Source of the DNA: Trileptium ribeirensis
Taxonomy: Eukaryota; Nematoda; Enoplea; Enoplida; Thoracostomopsidae
Direction: 5' to 3'
Assembly: GCA_030248225.1 (NCBI GenBank)
Contig: JASANE010017530.1
Location: 1-64,000 of the forward strand
Length of the DNA: 64,000 nt
Position numbers and translations under genes: made by a program
The notes under the pieces: model-generated
The model's database searches: none
What the model was told of the DNA's origin: nothing
The model's input: only the letters and a program-made list of their open reading frames with translations
In this document: positions 13,901 through 28,900 of the stretch, in pieces
Layout of the letters: every line of letters starts with the position of its first letter
Position numbering within the stretch: the first letter of the stretch is position 1

Positions 13901-16900
13901 ACACCGACATAATTGCTTTTATTGGCATGCAGAAACCCTCATAACACTATCGAACACCATATGAATACCCCTGGAATGACACTATGGGTCGGCATGTGGT
14001 ATGATGGATTTTTGGGCCGTTCTTTTTCGGTGGCACTGTGAATGCAGACAGCCGTCTAATGATGATGCGAAATGAATTTTATCCTAATATTCAACATTAC
14101 CAAATATCGACAGGCTTCACTTTATGCAAGACAGTGGCCCTCCTCATTTTGCGATGGCTGTGTGCCTTTGGTTGGATTAAACCTTCCCCGATTGTTGGCT
14201 TGGGCGCCGAGGACCTGTCGAATGGCTTGCTCGTTCTCGTAATCTAAACCTCCTTACTTTTTCCGTTGGGAGTATTGAAGGACAAGATATACAAACGCAA
14301 ACCACAAACCCTGTTGTATCTGAAAGAGGCAATATCGGAATAAGTACTCCATTCTGGAGCCTGACACGGTTCGAAAAGTCAGCCGAAGTGTCCGTTTTCG
14401 ACTGGAAGAATGCAGTGATCTTGGAGGCGCCCAGGTTCGCACTTAAGGTAAGTGTTATTCATTAAACACCAAGTTATATATGAGAGTACGTGCATGTCAA
14501 AACGCTTTTAGATATGTTTATTATTTGGCATGCTGGGTCACCTTAATACTGGGGCGTTACATAAGGGACACCCTGCAACAAACTTGGAACATGTCCCGAA
14601 CACGTTTAAGGCGCTAAAATCTTTGAACATTTGTTGAAAAAGAGTTGTAATTCCGCTAGCGAACATCAAAATAACAGCATTCATTTCTGGTGAGTACTGC
14701 AATGCGATACACTGCAACGTGGCATAATGAAGCGACTAGTTAAATCCTAGCGCAACTGTGCGCCTATAAATAGATTTCAATAGTGATATATTTTCTTTAG
14801 TTGTGTTTTGTAACAATAACTTCTGGCCGTATCATTCAGTATATACTTTAATTTTACTATCATATTTTTTCGACGTAAAATGCTTTTCAGACAATAATAA
14901 TTTAACAAAAATGTGAAATTGCAGTTAAGCATGAAGATAAAACTGTAAAGTTCGTAACAGTAGAAATATGCGACTCTCACTAGTGTCACTCAATAAACCC
15001 TTTAGACTTTGGCATCTGACAAGCCAATTTTCAAAGGGCAAAAGAACAACGCTGTATTTCATTCATGAAAATAAAACCCTGCATATTGGCGGAAAATAAG
15101 CTATAAACGAAGGTACCATCACGTCCAATGTGCATCCAGATAAGTTAACCAGTCCGGACAAGTTGACTTTAACAGACCGGTACTCTATTAATGTACAGAA
15201 AGCCTAGGAAGTTACATGATACTAACTATTTTTCTAGTTTTTTCATTGCGGACTATGCCTGCGAATAACAACAAAATGCTGACTATGAGTTTCATCGGTA
15301 ATAACAATGCCGCGAATCAGGTCAGTCTGAGTCATCGTTATTTAGCTGATGTCCGCATAACGTGCATCAGAACTTTGTAAATGACAATAAGGTAAAAGCG
15401 AGCATCAGCAGTACATGGAAAAAGTTACCGACAACTATTACTGGATAAAAACAAAAATGGGAGGTCTAAAAATCAACTTCAAAATTTCAACCAAAAATGA
15501 ACAAATAACGGATAAAAGGTCTGTATTACTTTTCAAACAGGTGTTCATTCATTTCACAAAAACAGGATACCGTGCCAAATAAATATGCGCATAAAGACAC
15601 TCAACGTATTGCCAATATTTGATCATACAAAAAAAGCGGACAAACGCTACAGAAAAAAATGACTTGAGCATACATAATAACACAAACGGTTGTAAATTAC
15701 TGCTAATCTTGGAAGTACTAAGCAGTGTGTTCTAAAAACATTTTATTCCAGAAAGTCTGAGTACCGAATTCCTGTGGTAATTTATACTTTTGATGACTTA
15801 TTGTATCCTGCTTGAGTTTAAACAGGATACTAGAATCACTTTTCACCTCCGGAAGACATATTAAATAGTCTTGTAATTAAACGTTTTTTGAATCGGCTCG
15901 AGCGGAGTTTCCTTAAATAGTGCAAAATTTCCTTTTCGTTAGCACCAGGCATAACTTGTCACTAGATTGATGGATTTTAGCAAATCCTGTATTCCAAGCG
16001 CAGGACAATACGATTGTGCACGAAATCTTGGTGTTTCTGCTGCTCCAATTATTTCCTGCTTGAATTCTCACAAACCTGACATGAATTGGAAACTTTTATT
16101 TTGGACAACAGCATTCCCCAACATTTTTAAATTTTACAACTATACAGATATATCGGATCGAATAATAGAGGCCATCGATATCCAGAAAGTTCCCATTGAG
16201 ATCTGCGACTTTATGGTTAAGCATTCTTTTCAAATATTTTTTCAATAAATAAGCACTTTTCAATGTTTATATACATTTTGTCATACTTGGATATATGTGC
16301 ATAAGAATACATTATTCACGTTAAACATTCGGTTAAAATTAATCCAACCACTTGTCCACACACAACTTACTGTTGCTTGCCAGAAACGACCGTCGCGGTT
16401 ATGTCTGAGCAGCGGTTTTAGGCTATAACCCGAAGTTACAAATTGCACCAAATAGTGATATTTTAAAAATTTTGGTAAGTGTCTTGCTAGTTGATTGCGA
16501 ACGATGGGCTTATTTTAATCCGTTAAACACAATGGTTTCATAGTTTCATTATTTTAAACGTATATAGGTTAAAGTAGCGGGACCATGTGAGCGCAAAATT
16601 TACTACAGTTTGACACCAAAAATAGTTAAATTTTGTCACTTTTTGAAATTATATGTATGTAGAGTTATTTCTGCATATTTTTAATTCTTGTAAGTTTTAT
16701 TACCACCAAATAATATTGCATAAAACTCCACTGAATGTAGAGGATTACGATGGGTTCTATTGCTTTTCGGGGTTGATGAACTTGATAAAAGTATTTATAT
16801 TTGTTTGGCATGCACAAAATGCTAGTGGAATAGAAAGTGAAATGACGCTTCAAATATAATTTTATTCTTAAAATTTGTGATTTATAAATTTCGAAACTAT

Positions 16901-19900
16901 AAATCTATTTTTTACAGGAGGAAAAAATAGTTTTGCTAATTTGATATGCGATTCAAATTGGCGGCAGCGTCAGCATTAATGGCCTATTATTTGCAGGAAG
17001 CTCAATTCAGAACGTGTGGATCAAAGAGATTAGTTGCACTCGCTGCGCTATTAAACCGTAGTCTGTGCGATTAAACAGCGCGGGAACAAATCAAATATAC
17101 AAACCGTAACTAAGCCTTTGCCACTTTGTGCCATGCCTTCGTGAAAAGTTCTTGGTCGACGGTTAATAGCAGCTTGTCGTTTTCGTTGGTATTCTTCGTC
17201 CATTGTAAGGGCAGCCAAACCCTTGCCTAATGTACCAGTTATACGACCTACGGCGCCAGCGGCTCCACCTTAACCATACATAAAACAGATTGATAACAGC
17301 AGAAAAAAAGTTGTACATATCCGATAATAAAATTATAGAACCAAATATTGCAAAATGCATACGAATAAAATTTATCAAAAAACATTTCAGAAAATGCAAA
17401 CATCCAAAAATAGTTATCAATGTAAATAAAATTTACCACCAAAAATACTAACTCGTATATATCTAAATTTTATAAGAAATTACTGTCATGGCTTAATGAA
17501 ATCATCACAACTGAGATTAGAATGAATACATAGCAAGCTGTTCAGTCTAAAATACATGCAATATTTTCGCTTCAGCCCGAAACGCCGAATAAGTTTGTAA
17601 TAGTACTACAGATGTAAGGTAAGGACATATACGACGTAAATATTTTCATCCACTATTTCCGAGCAAGAGGTAAATGTCGCTCGAAACGTAAAGCTTATTG
17701 TAATTTAACTGAGATGATTACTCATGGTTTCGCAAAGTATTTGGGTCACAACAAAAAACCGGAATTCCCAGGACCTAAAATGGATTTTTCGATATTGGTG
17801 GGTAAGCTTAACGAAAATATGCTTAAGTACAACATCCCGACACGAACACCGCACTTGAAAGGTATGCACTATTCAGGGTGCCCTCCGATCGGATCATGAG
17901 GACCCAAATTTCAAGGAGGTTTAAGGAGATTTTTGGCAATATTCAAGGAGATACAACAGAACAATTCGCGGCAACTATATCACGATCCCCATTAAAATAA
18001 GATGAGGATAAACGTAAGTGCATGTTCTTAAAGCGTTATAAACACTTTGCTTCATTCCTAAAATAATTTATCTAGGTATCAGCAAATATTGAAATGTCGA
18101 TATCGCCCATGCAGTTATTTATATTGGGCAAGCCAAATGGAAATTGATGATTGAAACAGCGAAGCCATTAATCTGTATGAGCCATTAAGCTGAACGTAGT
18201 AATTTCAACTTTTGGAGTATACACTGACGCCCAGCACCGAATTAGTAGTAACTCTATCGAGATTGTAGAACGTAGTGAAGCATAGTTACACCTACGCCTT
18301 TTGCGTGCGCAACCAATCAGCTCTCGATAGCATACGTCGATATGCTATATTTGGATATTAAACAATACCGCATAAGGTTAATTATAATTTATAACTACCA
18401 CTTGCAATAAGTTTCCAATCCCGGAAACTCCCTCATGTACAAGTAATCAGCCTTCCGCGAGGTCACTATAAAATTTGGAATTTTGGGTCGATGAACCATG
18501 GGGCGCCATATCCCCGTACCGATAGAACTATCGGTTGCAGAGCAAAATCAACATAGGCAATGAGTTTCCTATGCCCGAGAACGCCCAAATAAAACTTTTC
18601 AGCCGCCCAGTATGTCAGAACAAATTTTTTGAATTTGGGTCGAGGAACAGTGTGAGCGTCATACCCCGCATCTCAAACCCCATAACTCCAGAACCGGAGC
18701 CTTAAACGAAAAACAAAAAAGGCGCATCGGCATTTGTCATTTTACTATGAAATAAAACCAACCAGAGAAAGAAATTCGAATGTTAAGATAAAAATAACCT
18801 TGCTTCCGTGAAGGGTACTAAAATGGGACACAAACCCACATTTTGACACATGACGCCGGAACGAGATCCCAAATCAAAAAAAACGCTCAGGGATGGGTTA
18901 TTTTCCATTATCGCCCAGCCCGCATTTGCCCAGAAATGGTCAGATTCTGGAAATTTTGGTATTTTTGTGATCCTCGTGACCTCCCCTGATCATTTAGACC
19001 AAAAAATTGAATTTTTAAAATTTTTGATTTTTTGGGTCCCAGGGGTCTGCCCTTGGGAACCCAAAAAATTTTTTTCTTAAAAATTTCGGACCCAAAAAGA
19101 TCAAAAATTTTAAAAATTCAATTTTTGGGTTTAGTGATCAGGAAAGGTCTCGAGGATCATAAAAATACCAAAATTTCCAGAATCTGATCATTTTCGGGCA
19201 AATGCGGGCTGAGGGGATAATGAAAAATAATCCAGGGATGTACACGCTAAATCGACTATGCCGGTTCGAATGAGCCCACGACCATGAAAATCGGATGATT
19301 CGTTCCCGAGTTATGACCGATCACACACACACGGAATTTAAAAGCTTTCACCCCTGCAACACACAATCTACAAAGAGACGTTTGTCAAACTACGTTCTGA
19401 CAAAGAGACGAAACGTTAAATCCAAGGAGCTTAAAGGCACCCTTACCGAATTCAAGGAGATTGAACGAGAAAGAGAACGTTTTAAGGAGATTAGAACCTG
19501 CATAAATCTGCGATATGGCGTCAGTCTGTGATATTTTAGTTAAGATTGAATATGTCGGTAACCGAATATGCGGTTTAACGATTTACAGAGGTCTTACGTT
19601 AATTTGTTAGGTAAACGTGTACTTTTGGAGGATCGAATTTATAGAGCAATCCATTGTTGCTTCATAAGTATGCTGTACAATGCAACTTAACCTTATAATG
19701 AGTAACTCACTGCGTGAGAAAAACGTGGAGAAATCGAAATGTTGTCACTGGTGACTTTGGTCTATCCGATAGATTGTGTTTAAGTAGGCGCAAATAATTA
19801 GCACATAATAAATAGACATCGATGAATGTTAAAATGATTTCTGGTACTACGACCATTATTTTAAGATCCAGCGAATTACGCAAGTTACGGCTACAATAAT

Positions 19901-22900
19901 CAAACAACGGATTCAACTTTTAGAAAAGGTACAGTTGTAGTTAGCACAGTTATACTTAATACTTACTCAATGAATACAAAGTAACGTGTACCGAGTCGCT
20001 CAAAAATATCTAAGAAAAATTAATATATGTACAGGTACTTGTTAACAATATTACAGCTAAATAGAAGGGACAAGTATATGTAGCTACTTCTTCTTAAATT
20101 TTGGTTATTGCATAGGATCTGAAATTAGACCAAGTTGAGTTTAAAGCAACGCTAAAACTTAAAACGGATAGATGCCAGTTTGAAAGAGTATTCGATAATA
20201 GTTGTGGGCAAGTCATTCCTGTCTTAAATATTTAGACGGTTGAAAGGACATTGAAATATGGCAAGTCGAGATCATCTGTCAGTTTATAGTGTTGATAGTT
20301 CAACTGTTACAGTGACAACGAAGCATGGTGTAACAAGGTGTATTTCATGTTGCTGTTTCCGTCATCGAGAATTTGCGGGTTACAGTTCTTGCGGATTAAA
20401 GTTTTATCTTTGAAGTTTTTTCTCGTAAGTGCGTTTTGATTTTGCATTAATGAAAATCGTCGAATAGGGGATTGAAATCTATTTCGAGCCGAAAACTGCT
20501 TGCCAGTATTGAACAGGTACAGTTTGAACGCATGCGTTAAAACCTATGTACAGTTACGGACCGGAATAATAACAAATATTTCGAGAACTGTTCGTGAATA
20601 GCAATTAAACAGCTGTTCATTTTGACATATGATGCTCGACCGATTTGCTTATTTTTATGTCCGTAATAAGCTAATATTTTTGGGTATAAATGTTAAGGCA
20701 AAAATTACCAACAGCGTGCCCAAATAAAGATCGCACTCCAAGAGCTAATCCTTCAGCAAATTCTTCCGGCCCTTGAATGGCGCCCTAAAATAATGTATTC
20801 ACAGTTAAAATTAGAGCAATCCATATAGCTAGTTTTATTATTACAACTATTATTTAAAATACCTCAAATATTTTTAACAAAATTATAAATCATATATTTA
20901 GAAGAGTTGGTGCACCGCTGGAAACAGCGCGCTTTAGACCCTTTAATGCAAATCTTGCACTTTTTGATTTAGTCAAGTATCTATATACACATCTATTTTC
21001 TAAATTAAGCTTCAAACTAGATTTGGATTATAACAACTCGTGCGGTCATAGTTTGCAAAAGTGTCATAAGTAAACCATGGGGATACAGATAGCTAATTTT
21101 ATTAGTTGTATAATATAGGCAACCGTCATCGTTCCAACAGCAAGCTATAGAACGCTTTATCTGGTGGCCCCGCACGGGGTTAACACTTTCAAAATGGAAA
21201 CTGTTAGGTACAGCGACTTGTAGTCTTGTTAGTTACAGAAGTTATGGAAGCGGTACCAACTATGGGTATACCAGCATTACTTGGCATACGATCAATTGAA
21301 ACGACTGCGGCGAAGCCAGTTTAAGTTACCACCAAATTGAAAACATGAGGACATGTTCTTGTAATGAAGAACTGAATTATGGTCATTGGAGAATAAATCA
21401 AATGGTTGAAATTATTCCTTTGTTGGTTCTGAACCTTGTCTTCCACTCTTCGCTGGGTCAAGAAATTCACAGTAATTGAATTCCGAGTGTCAACGAAAAA
21501 TTCTCCATGCTGTGAAATTTGGCGACGTCTCTTTCTTGCTTTTTGGCGAGATACGCATAACTTAACGTTTGATTGGAAGATCAGGTCGCGGGACAGCTCA
21601 TCCGAAAGCTTGAAATGTCTATATTTGTGTCTTTTGTTGGACGCAAAAACAGATTACCACTCCTTGCCCTCAAAGGGGATCTCGAAGGGTCTGCGTAGGT
21701 GCTTAGAGGTTGGGCTCTCCAAATTGGGGGGGGGGGTGTTGTGGGCTGGCATTTTTCAGGTTGAGAACAGGTGCCCCCCGGTTAATGCCCCCTGGCAAAA
21801 TTTTGGGCTCCCCCTGTTCACCGCCTCTTCGAAATTTTTTTGTTTCCAATCAGTCCAAAGTACATAAAATTTGATCAAAATTTGTACTAAAATTCAGTTC
21901 TGGAGCCAAAAATTTCGCAAATTTTGCAAAAATTAGCTTCAAAATAGCTTTTCCCTCCATTTTGGCAGTGTTTCTGACACGATTTTTAACAGTTTTCTCT
22001 TGGAAAAATGTCCCCTCGCAAAATCGGGCGCCCCCCCGGATTGTAACCAGGAGGGCCCTTTGGTTCATGTCTCCTGGCAAAATTTTCAGTGAATGGAGAG
22101 CCCAGAGAGGTGCCATCAAAATCCGTCATGACTCATGTCTCGATGAGCACGGTGTAATCTGGCGGTACTTATTTTGTTCAGAAATTTCAGCTCTATAAAG
22201 CTACAATACTGGACAGAAATGAGTGCCGTTCGTTGATATTCGCTCGATAAATTAAATATTCTGTTCGAAATGTGTTGAATCATGTTCGTGACCTCTTCGA
22301 AATTTTGGAGCACTGTTTTAAATTTGTTCGAAAGATAAAACATTAAGATATATGTAAACCAATATTGCCAGTGGCTAAGAGAACAATAGCAGGGTACAGA
22401 GTGAGCTTATATTGTTGAGGGAAGGGTTTTTTGCCTTATTAGTAAATTTTCGAAATTTAGAAGCGATGATGGAGCATACGGTTCCTGACTAATTATTTGT
22501 GCGGTCACGGAAATTCATTAGCCGAAATTATGTTATTAGAGGAGCTACAATGTTGGAAGACAGCTGAATTTTGTAACTATGCGTTATTCAATGTTTTACC
22601 TGTTCTAGCTAATATACCTGTATGCTCTGAAACCCTAGTCGTGAGATGTCGGCGTGAACAGCCGATGTAGTCTGCTTCACAAGCAGAACAGACAAATTTG
22701 TAGACGACATAAGATTTGAGCAGTTCAAGTATTTGATTTTTGAATGAAAAGAAGTGTTTGATCTTTTTACCCGTTAAAAATACAATTCTGACGTTGGCAT
22801 TAGGATGAGCTCTTTTGAACAGTTTTGTGATGCGCCTTTTAGGCTTGTTGGAACAGCTGTCAAAAAAGGATATTTTCAAGACAAAATATTTAGATTCGGA

Positions 22901-25900
22901 CTCACTTTGAGCTGTATTGCTTTCAGGCGATTGTTCAAGGGCGCGACTTGCTTCGCTCGGACGCCTGAACCACCGGTTGATGTAACTTTTGACAATTCGA
23001 CAATTCCATCAAAAGTTACATCAACCGGTGGTTCACGCGTCCGAGCGACGCTAGTCGCTCCCTATACAACTCAAAGTGAGTCCGAATCTAAATATTTTGT
23101 CTTGAAAATGCCCTTTTTTGGCACCTGTTCCAACAAGCTTAAAAGGCGCGTCACAAACCTGTTCAAAATAGCTTATCCTAATGCTAACATCAGAATTGTA
23201 TTTGTAACGGGTAAAAAGATCAAACACTTCTTTTCATTCAAAGATCAAATACCTGAACTGCTCAAATATTATGTCGTCTACAAATTTGTCTGTTCTGCTT
23301 GTGAAGCAGACTACATCGGCTGTTCACGCCGGTGTTCACAACAGGTACAACATTGAATAACGCATAGTTACAAAATTCAGCTGTCTTCCCACATTGTAGC
23401 TCCTGTAATAACACAATATCGGCTAATGACTTTTCCGTGATCGCACAAATAAGTAGTCAGGAACCGTATGATCCATCATTGCTCCTAAATTATGAAAATT
23501 TACTAATAAATCAAAAAACCCTTCCCTCAACAATATAAGCTCACTGCGCCTCCTACTGTTGTTCTCTCAGCCACTGGCAATATTGGTTTACTTGTTCGAA
23601 AGCTGTTTGAAGTTTGTTCAAAAAGTGTTCGATTGTTTTGCGATAACAAATTTTGTTCCATTTCTATTCGATATTTGTTCGTTCGAAAGGTGACATTAAT
23701 TTCTGGCAAGTACTGGATATGGAGCGCATTGTTGGCTATGCCACACTATGCTCTATGGTTGGATCAAGATGGGTTTTTTAATTGGCCCTTGGGATCCCGA
23801 GCACACTAAATTATTGGTCTATTCTACTCAACGACTAAAGCATTTTGGCTGCGGTTAGGCTCATTTTGTACAGATAAAAGCTTGCTATAGACGTCAGCTG
23901 CCAGCCAGCGTTACATCAAGATTGTTTTTAGTTGGAGCCTTTGGATCCAGAAGACACATAATTGGTCAATCTCCTCCATGACCAGAGAGATTTCCCGCAG
24001 TTTGTCTCATTTTGCACTGTATACCTATATGCGGTACGTCGCTATTGAGCTCACGTAAATATAGAGTTTGGACGCACCTATAACTTTTACACTAAGCTAA
24101 GAATTCATTTTTTTGGCGATCCTTGTAGATTCTGAAGAATAAATTGCACGTTGCTCAGTTGTAGCAGGTAGTATCAAACAAAGAAGGATGCACTGGTCAG
24201 ACCCATACGAACATTAACTAGACGCTGGACAGTACAGAAGTTACAAAATTCCATCATAAAGAGGTTTTAAGAAAGAACGTTTTACGAATTAAAAATGCGA
24301 AAAAACATGTCTATAGTTCCCTGTCAGACGAAAAGTGATTAATTATTACCTGAATGGGTTCATAGAACAAATCTTGCACGCCTTCACCCAAATTTCGCAT
24401 TAAACCGAACGGATTGCCGATCACATCTAGGCCAAGGACTAACACATAGAATTGTTTAATTGCTTGTTTGGTGTAATGATCTATTGCTGCAGCTGTTAAC
24501 TGTTGTTGATTGAGAAAAACATTCGTTCGTTCGAAGTAAGCAAGCCTGAAGTGATTACTACACGATGATGTCACAAAATTCGGAAATATTAGATACTGTT
24601 AAAAGACGTTCTCTAAAATTTTTGCGATATACAATGTTTTAAGAGGACAAGAAAATTTTCGAACTTATGGATGTTAATTTACCATGGCGGGAAAATATTA
24701 AATTCCGAAAATGTGCTTGACACTACATAAATAAAACTAAATGACACAATAATTGTAAAAATAGCCATGAGCTAAACAATTATGGTTTTAGAACAAGCAT
24801 GGGTAGAGTAGCATGTTCCGGCTAAAACTTAGCTATATTTAGTTATTTAGATCAAGAGTGTGGAGTGGTGATTGCACGGATTATCAGAACTATAATGACT
24901 ATGAAGCCAAATACTTACTTAAATATTACATCTTGCAGTTCAGTAATTGTGACGCCAACGCTTTTGAGCAGCAACGTAATAAATGAAGTTGGCAGTGCGG
25001 CAGCGCTGCCTGCGTCGCCACCACCAGATTTCTCGCCCAATACACCGCCTTGGGAGAAACTCAAATGCACCATAAGTGGGGAAAAATGGAGACAGTCGAA
25101 GTATTTCTTTTCTTCTGATGATGCAGTAGCAAGAGCAATATCTGTTAAGCCAGATTCGGTAAGCTTGACGTCTTTTTCCAGCAGATCTACCTATGACGGA
25201 TACGATAGTTTGAATTAATAAATTGAACGATGTAGCAGGTAAATCGGAAAGATTTTGCACAAAACCTCTATTTTTTCATAATTAGCATTCCAAATTGCTA
25301 AAACATTGACGATCTCCAAGAAAAGCTACTGAAGAAATACCTGGCCTGTCAAAAGTTGGACGGATAGGGTGGAATCTTCCACTTTCCAAATACCCGTGTT
25401 CGTCCACCATCTTGCCCCAAACAATCATCCATGATTTATTAATATCCCTAAATTTATGTTTTCGACATTCTATAATGTATTTTTAAAATTTACTACTGTT
25501 TCTAATGCCAAAAACACTGTTATTGGCTAGAATATTCGAACTATACATAAAAAGACTTGCAAATATGGCATATAGAACAAAATTTGGATTATGTGCTTCG
25601 AAAGTTTCCCCAAAACGATCAAACAGTCCACAATGTTTTGTCATTTTGGAAGCATGTGTGCATCCTAGCATAGCTCGGTTTGATTCAGCCAAAACTTTGC
25701 CACCTGACAGAACTAGCAAAATACACTATTTCAGTGGCCTGTCCATAGCCCTTCGAAAAGTGGGGGAATTTCGGTGGGCTCCATGTTCATTGTTGGTGAA
25801 ATTTCAAAGTGGGGAATAAATTTTGCTTAAAAATATTAAATATTTCAATATTTTCATGTAGTTTTACTGTCGCCCATTTATTTTCAAGCTATAAAACAAC

Positions 25901-28900
25901 GTTTTAGCATCATTAGACATAGTGGTAATCAATGTTTAAAAACATTTTGCATACAAAAACATACATTTTCAGACATAAAAATTTTTTGAATTTAGTTGAA
26001 CATGGGGTTTCGGCCGATTGCGGGGGACGCACATGGGGGAAATCTCACTAACATGAGGCATTTGGAAAGTGATTGGTCTGCCCACCCCACTCTGGGCAGG
26101 CCACTTTCAACAGAAATATTACTGCTTAATCTATTGGGCATAAAAACAAATAAACAGAAAAAACAGGGAAACTGCATGATCGTTAAAGTACTTTTCATGT
26201 TATTCGCCAAAAAATAGAAAAACATACCATTCTTATAAAATTAATATAAGGAGCTTCAACGAAACAAGGAAACATACGACCCTGCTCTGGTACTAAGAAG
26301 ATTCTGAGCAACGCAGCTGTGAAATATTTTTGCACACGATTCTATGGAAAGTACAGTGCTACAGTTTTAAACCTAAGTTAGCCGTACAGAAAAATTTCAC
26401 ACAAAAAGCAAACACGTTCTATCTACGCGGATTATATTACTTATTTGAATATATGTAATGAATTGCTAATTAAGATAATGTAACAGATTATATAGCATTT
26501 TGAAGCAACAAAGCTGTGGAAGACATGCTATTCTTCCCAGGCGAGCTAGCGGTTACCAGCAGATTTGTGCGTCATCAGTATTTTGTCGGTCACTAGACGG
26601 ATCCCAGATAAGGGTACGCAAGGGCACTTGGCCTTTTCTACTTGAAGCGCAGTTTTATTGCCTGGTCGCTAAACAGAAGTGGGAGTGTGTGGGCGAAAGG
26701 GAAACCCAGATATTTAAATATAAATCAAAAACTCCAATAAACATGTTGTAAACATATGAAAAAACACTACAAAAAATGCACTTATAAATCCACCGTTGAC
26801 CTCAAAGCTACAGCTTTCCTCCCAGCTGTATAATTTATGGTTCTCCCAGGTAGTAGGTGGGAGCCCCCAGGTTAGGTTTTGATCCTGTGGCGAGGCACCT
26901 AACCACAAACGATATCACTTCTATCACGATTCCCTGTTGCTATAACACTAAGCCAAATTATTTAAATATATACAGAGGTCCCTTCCATATTGTCGTCCAC
27001 TCGTCTCACATTTGGACTAAACGTTCGTCAATGCCCTAACATAACTTTTTTGATATGGTAGAAAAACCATTATGGTAGTACTATATAATGACCAATATTG
27101 GGCTTTACCTTGCTATTGCTATTAATACGGAAACTTTTGACAAAGTGAAAACCGTTTTACATATAACCACACTTTCGAAAGCGATAAGCAGTATATCACA
27201 CCATCAAAAACAAATATAATTTAATTTTGGGTAGAACGAATTTTCACTTTACATGATTGCTTATTCAAACATACTCCAGCAACAGATTTTGGCTCAGCTG
27301 TCACAAATAAAGAAAGTATTGCATTGATGAATCCTTGATCTGCTTTGAGATCCATTTCTTGTATCAAGACTTTGAAGTACCTATAATATGAGTTTATGTA
27401 GGTACATGAAAACAAAAGTTAAGAACTTGTAATAATCGTTTACCATCTCGACACCGATATATGCATTATATTCACTATCGATGATCCGTTTTATCATCGA
27501 AGTGGGAGGAGGACAAAATTTCACCTTGAAAACTTACTGGCATAATCTTCTTGTTATAATTATTTTTGGAGCATCCCAAATTTTAAAAATTACAGTGTGC
27601 TTACAATATTTACACACAGCCACAAATTTTCTATTTGCTATTAGCACCCAAAAATATTGGGTGCATCAAATTTCGCAACACCCATACATTTGAATATTTA
27701 TTATGGGTGTTGCACCAGGTGGATGATCTGTTACAATTTTACAGAATTCTGAGTAAGGAAAAATAATTCTTACTTTTCAAGAGATGAAATTTGGAGCTAT
27801 CAGTTTATGAATTTATCTCTGTGGCATCCGTAATTCAAAAGTCCGATCGGCTCGCTCATGCAATAGCTCAAACGAAAGCTTAAACATTTGTGCCCTTTTA
27901 GCTAGGGCCCAATAGAGGTTTCAAATCCTTCTCCGAAAGCGGGCCGAAGACGGTCGGGTCGGTTAAAATAATATTGTGTCCGAAATCAAGTTCTTGCTTG
28001 CATCTTAACAATCGGTGCACATAGCTTAACCAAATCTCGTTACTAATGTAACATATCCATGCTGGATCGTTACGACATGCATTAATCCTTACCATAGTCT
28101 AAAGAACGACATTAACGAATTTTCGTCACAAACCACCCTAGGAAGTAATCCCCAAAAACAATCATGGTCCGGAATAAATGTGAAGCCACTTCCTCGCACC
28201 AGTGCGTGTGTATAAGAGTTTAGCAACCGATGGCTTTATTTGTGCGAGCCTAGGTCATGTGTTGACCTAACCGGTGAAGGAACTGATAGTACGAAACAAT
28301 ACTGTCACCTCATTCTAATCGCTATGTACCCCATCCCATGAATCGTTACGTGTGACACCGCTGTTATGTACATATATTTATCATACCATGTTACCAGTGC
28401 CACACTCTGTACCCTCATAATTTCTGTGAGTATATTTATATGTATCGATGTTGTACCATTATCACATGAGCATCGTATTACCATTGCTATCTATCGTGCC
28501 ATGTTATCTGTTACTGCCATAAAAGTACATATTCATGTATTCTTGATTGTATTGTTTCCGTATATAATTGCATTGTCATGACTGTATTGATTCGCCTGTA
28601 CCTATGTCACCTATTGCCATAAATGCACATATTCATGTAACATCGTTTGTACTATTTTGCCGTATATAATTGTATTGTCATTGATTTGATCCTATTTTTG
28701 TTACCTAGTGATCCTATGCCAATTGCACTATGTTTGTGTGTCGGCCAGGCGAAACTCGCAAAAACCGTCGATATGTATATATTGTTGATTTGTTGTTGAC
28801 TGATCGGGTTGGGTTAGGTACCCCGGTGAACTGACCCAATATTTTATCCTTCGATGTTAACTGTAATTATATTAACCTTGAAATCACCTGTATACCTTGC

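Larger units (their letters stand above)
22198..23720. mobile_element. Penelope-like element fragment in head-to-head inverted repeat
   Basis: A region of about 1.5 kb is an imperfect palindrome centred near 23,000. The innermost stem is perfect for 23 bases (22,968-22,990 with 23,010-23,032). Both arms carry the same coding fragment and the same flanking sequence (ccactggcaatattggttta on the right arm and its complement on the left). Penelope-like elements often occur as partial copies in inverted or tandem arrangement. Confidence 0.82.

Noticed and set aside
15967..16248. 93-codon plus-strand frame as a gene
   Set aside because: No family resemblance, no splice sites or neighbours, and it is within the length expected by chance in AT-rich sequence.
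22805..23091. First half of a 183-codon plus-strand frame
   Set aside because: It is the antisense of the left Penelope arm and exists only because of the palindrome.
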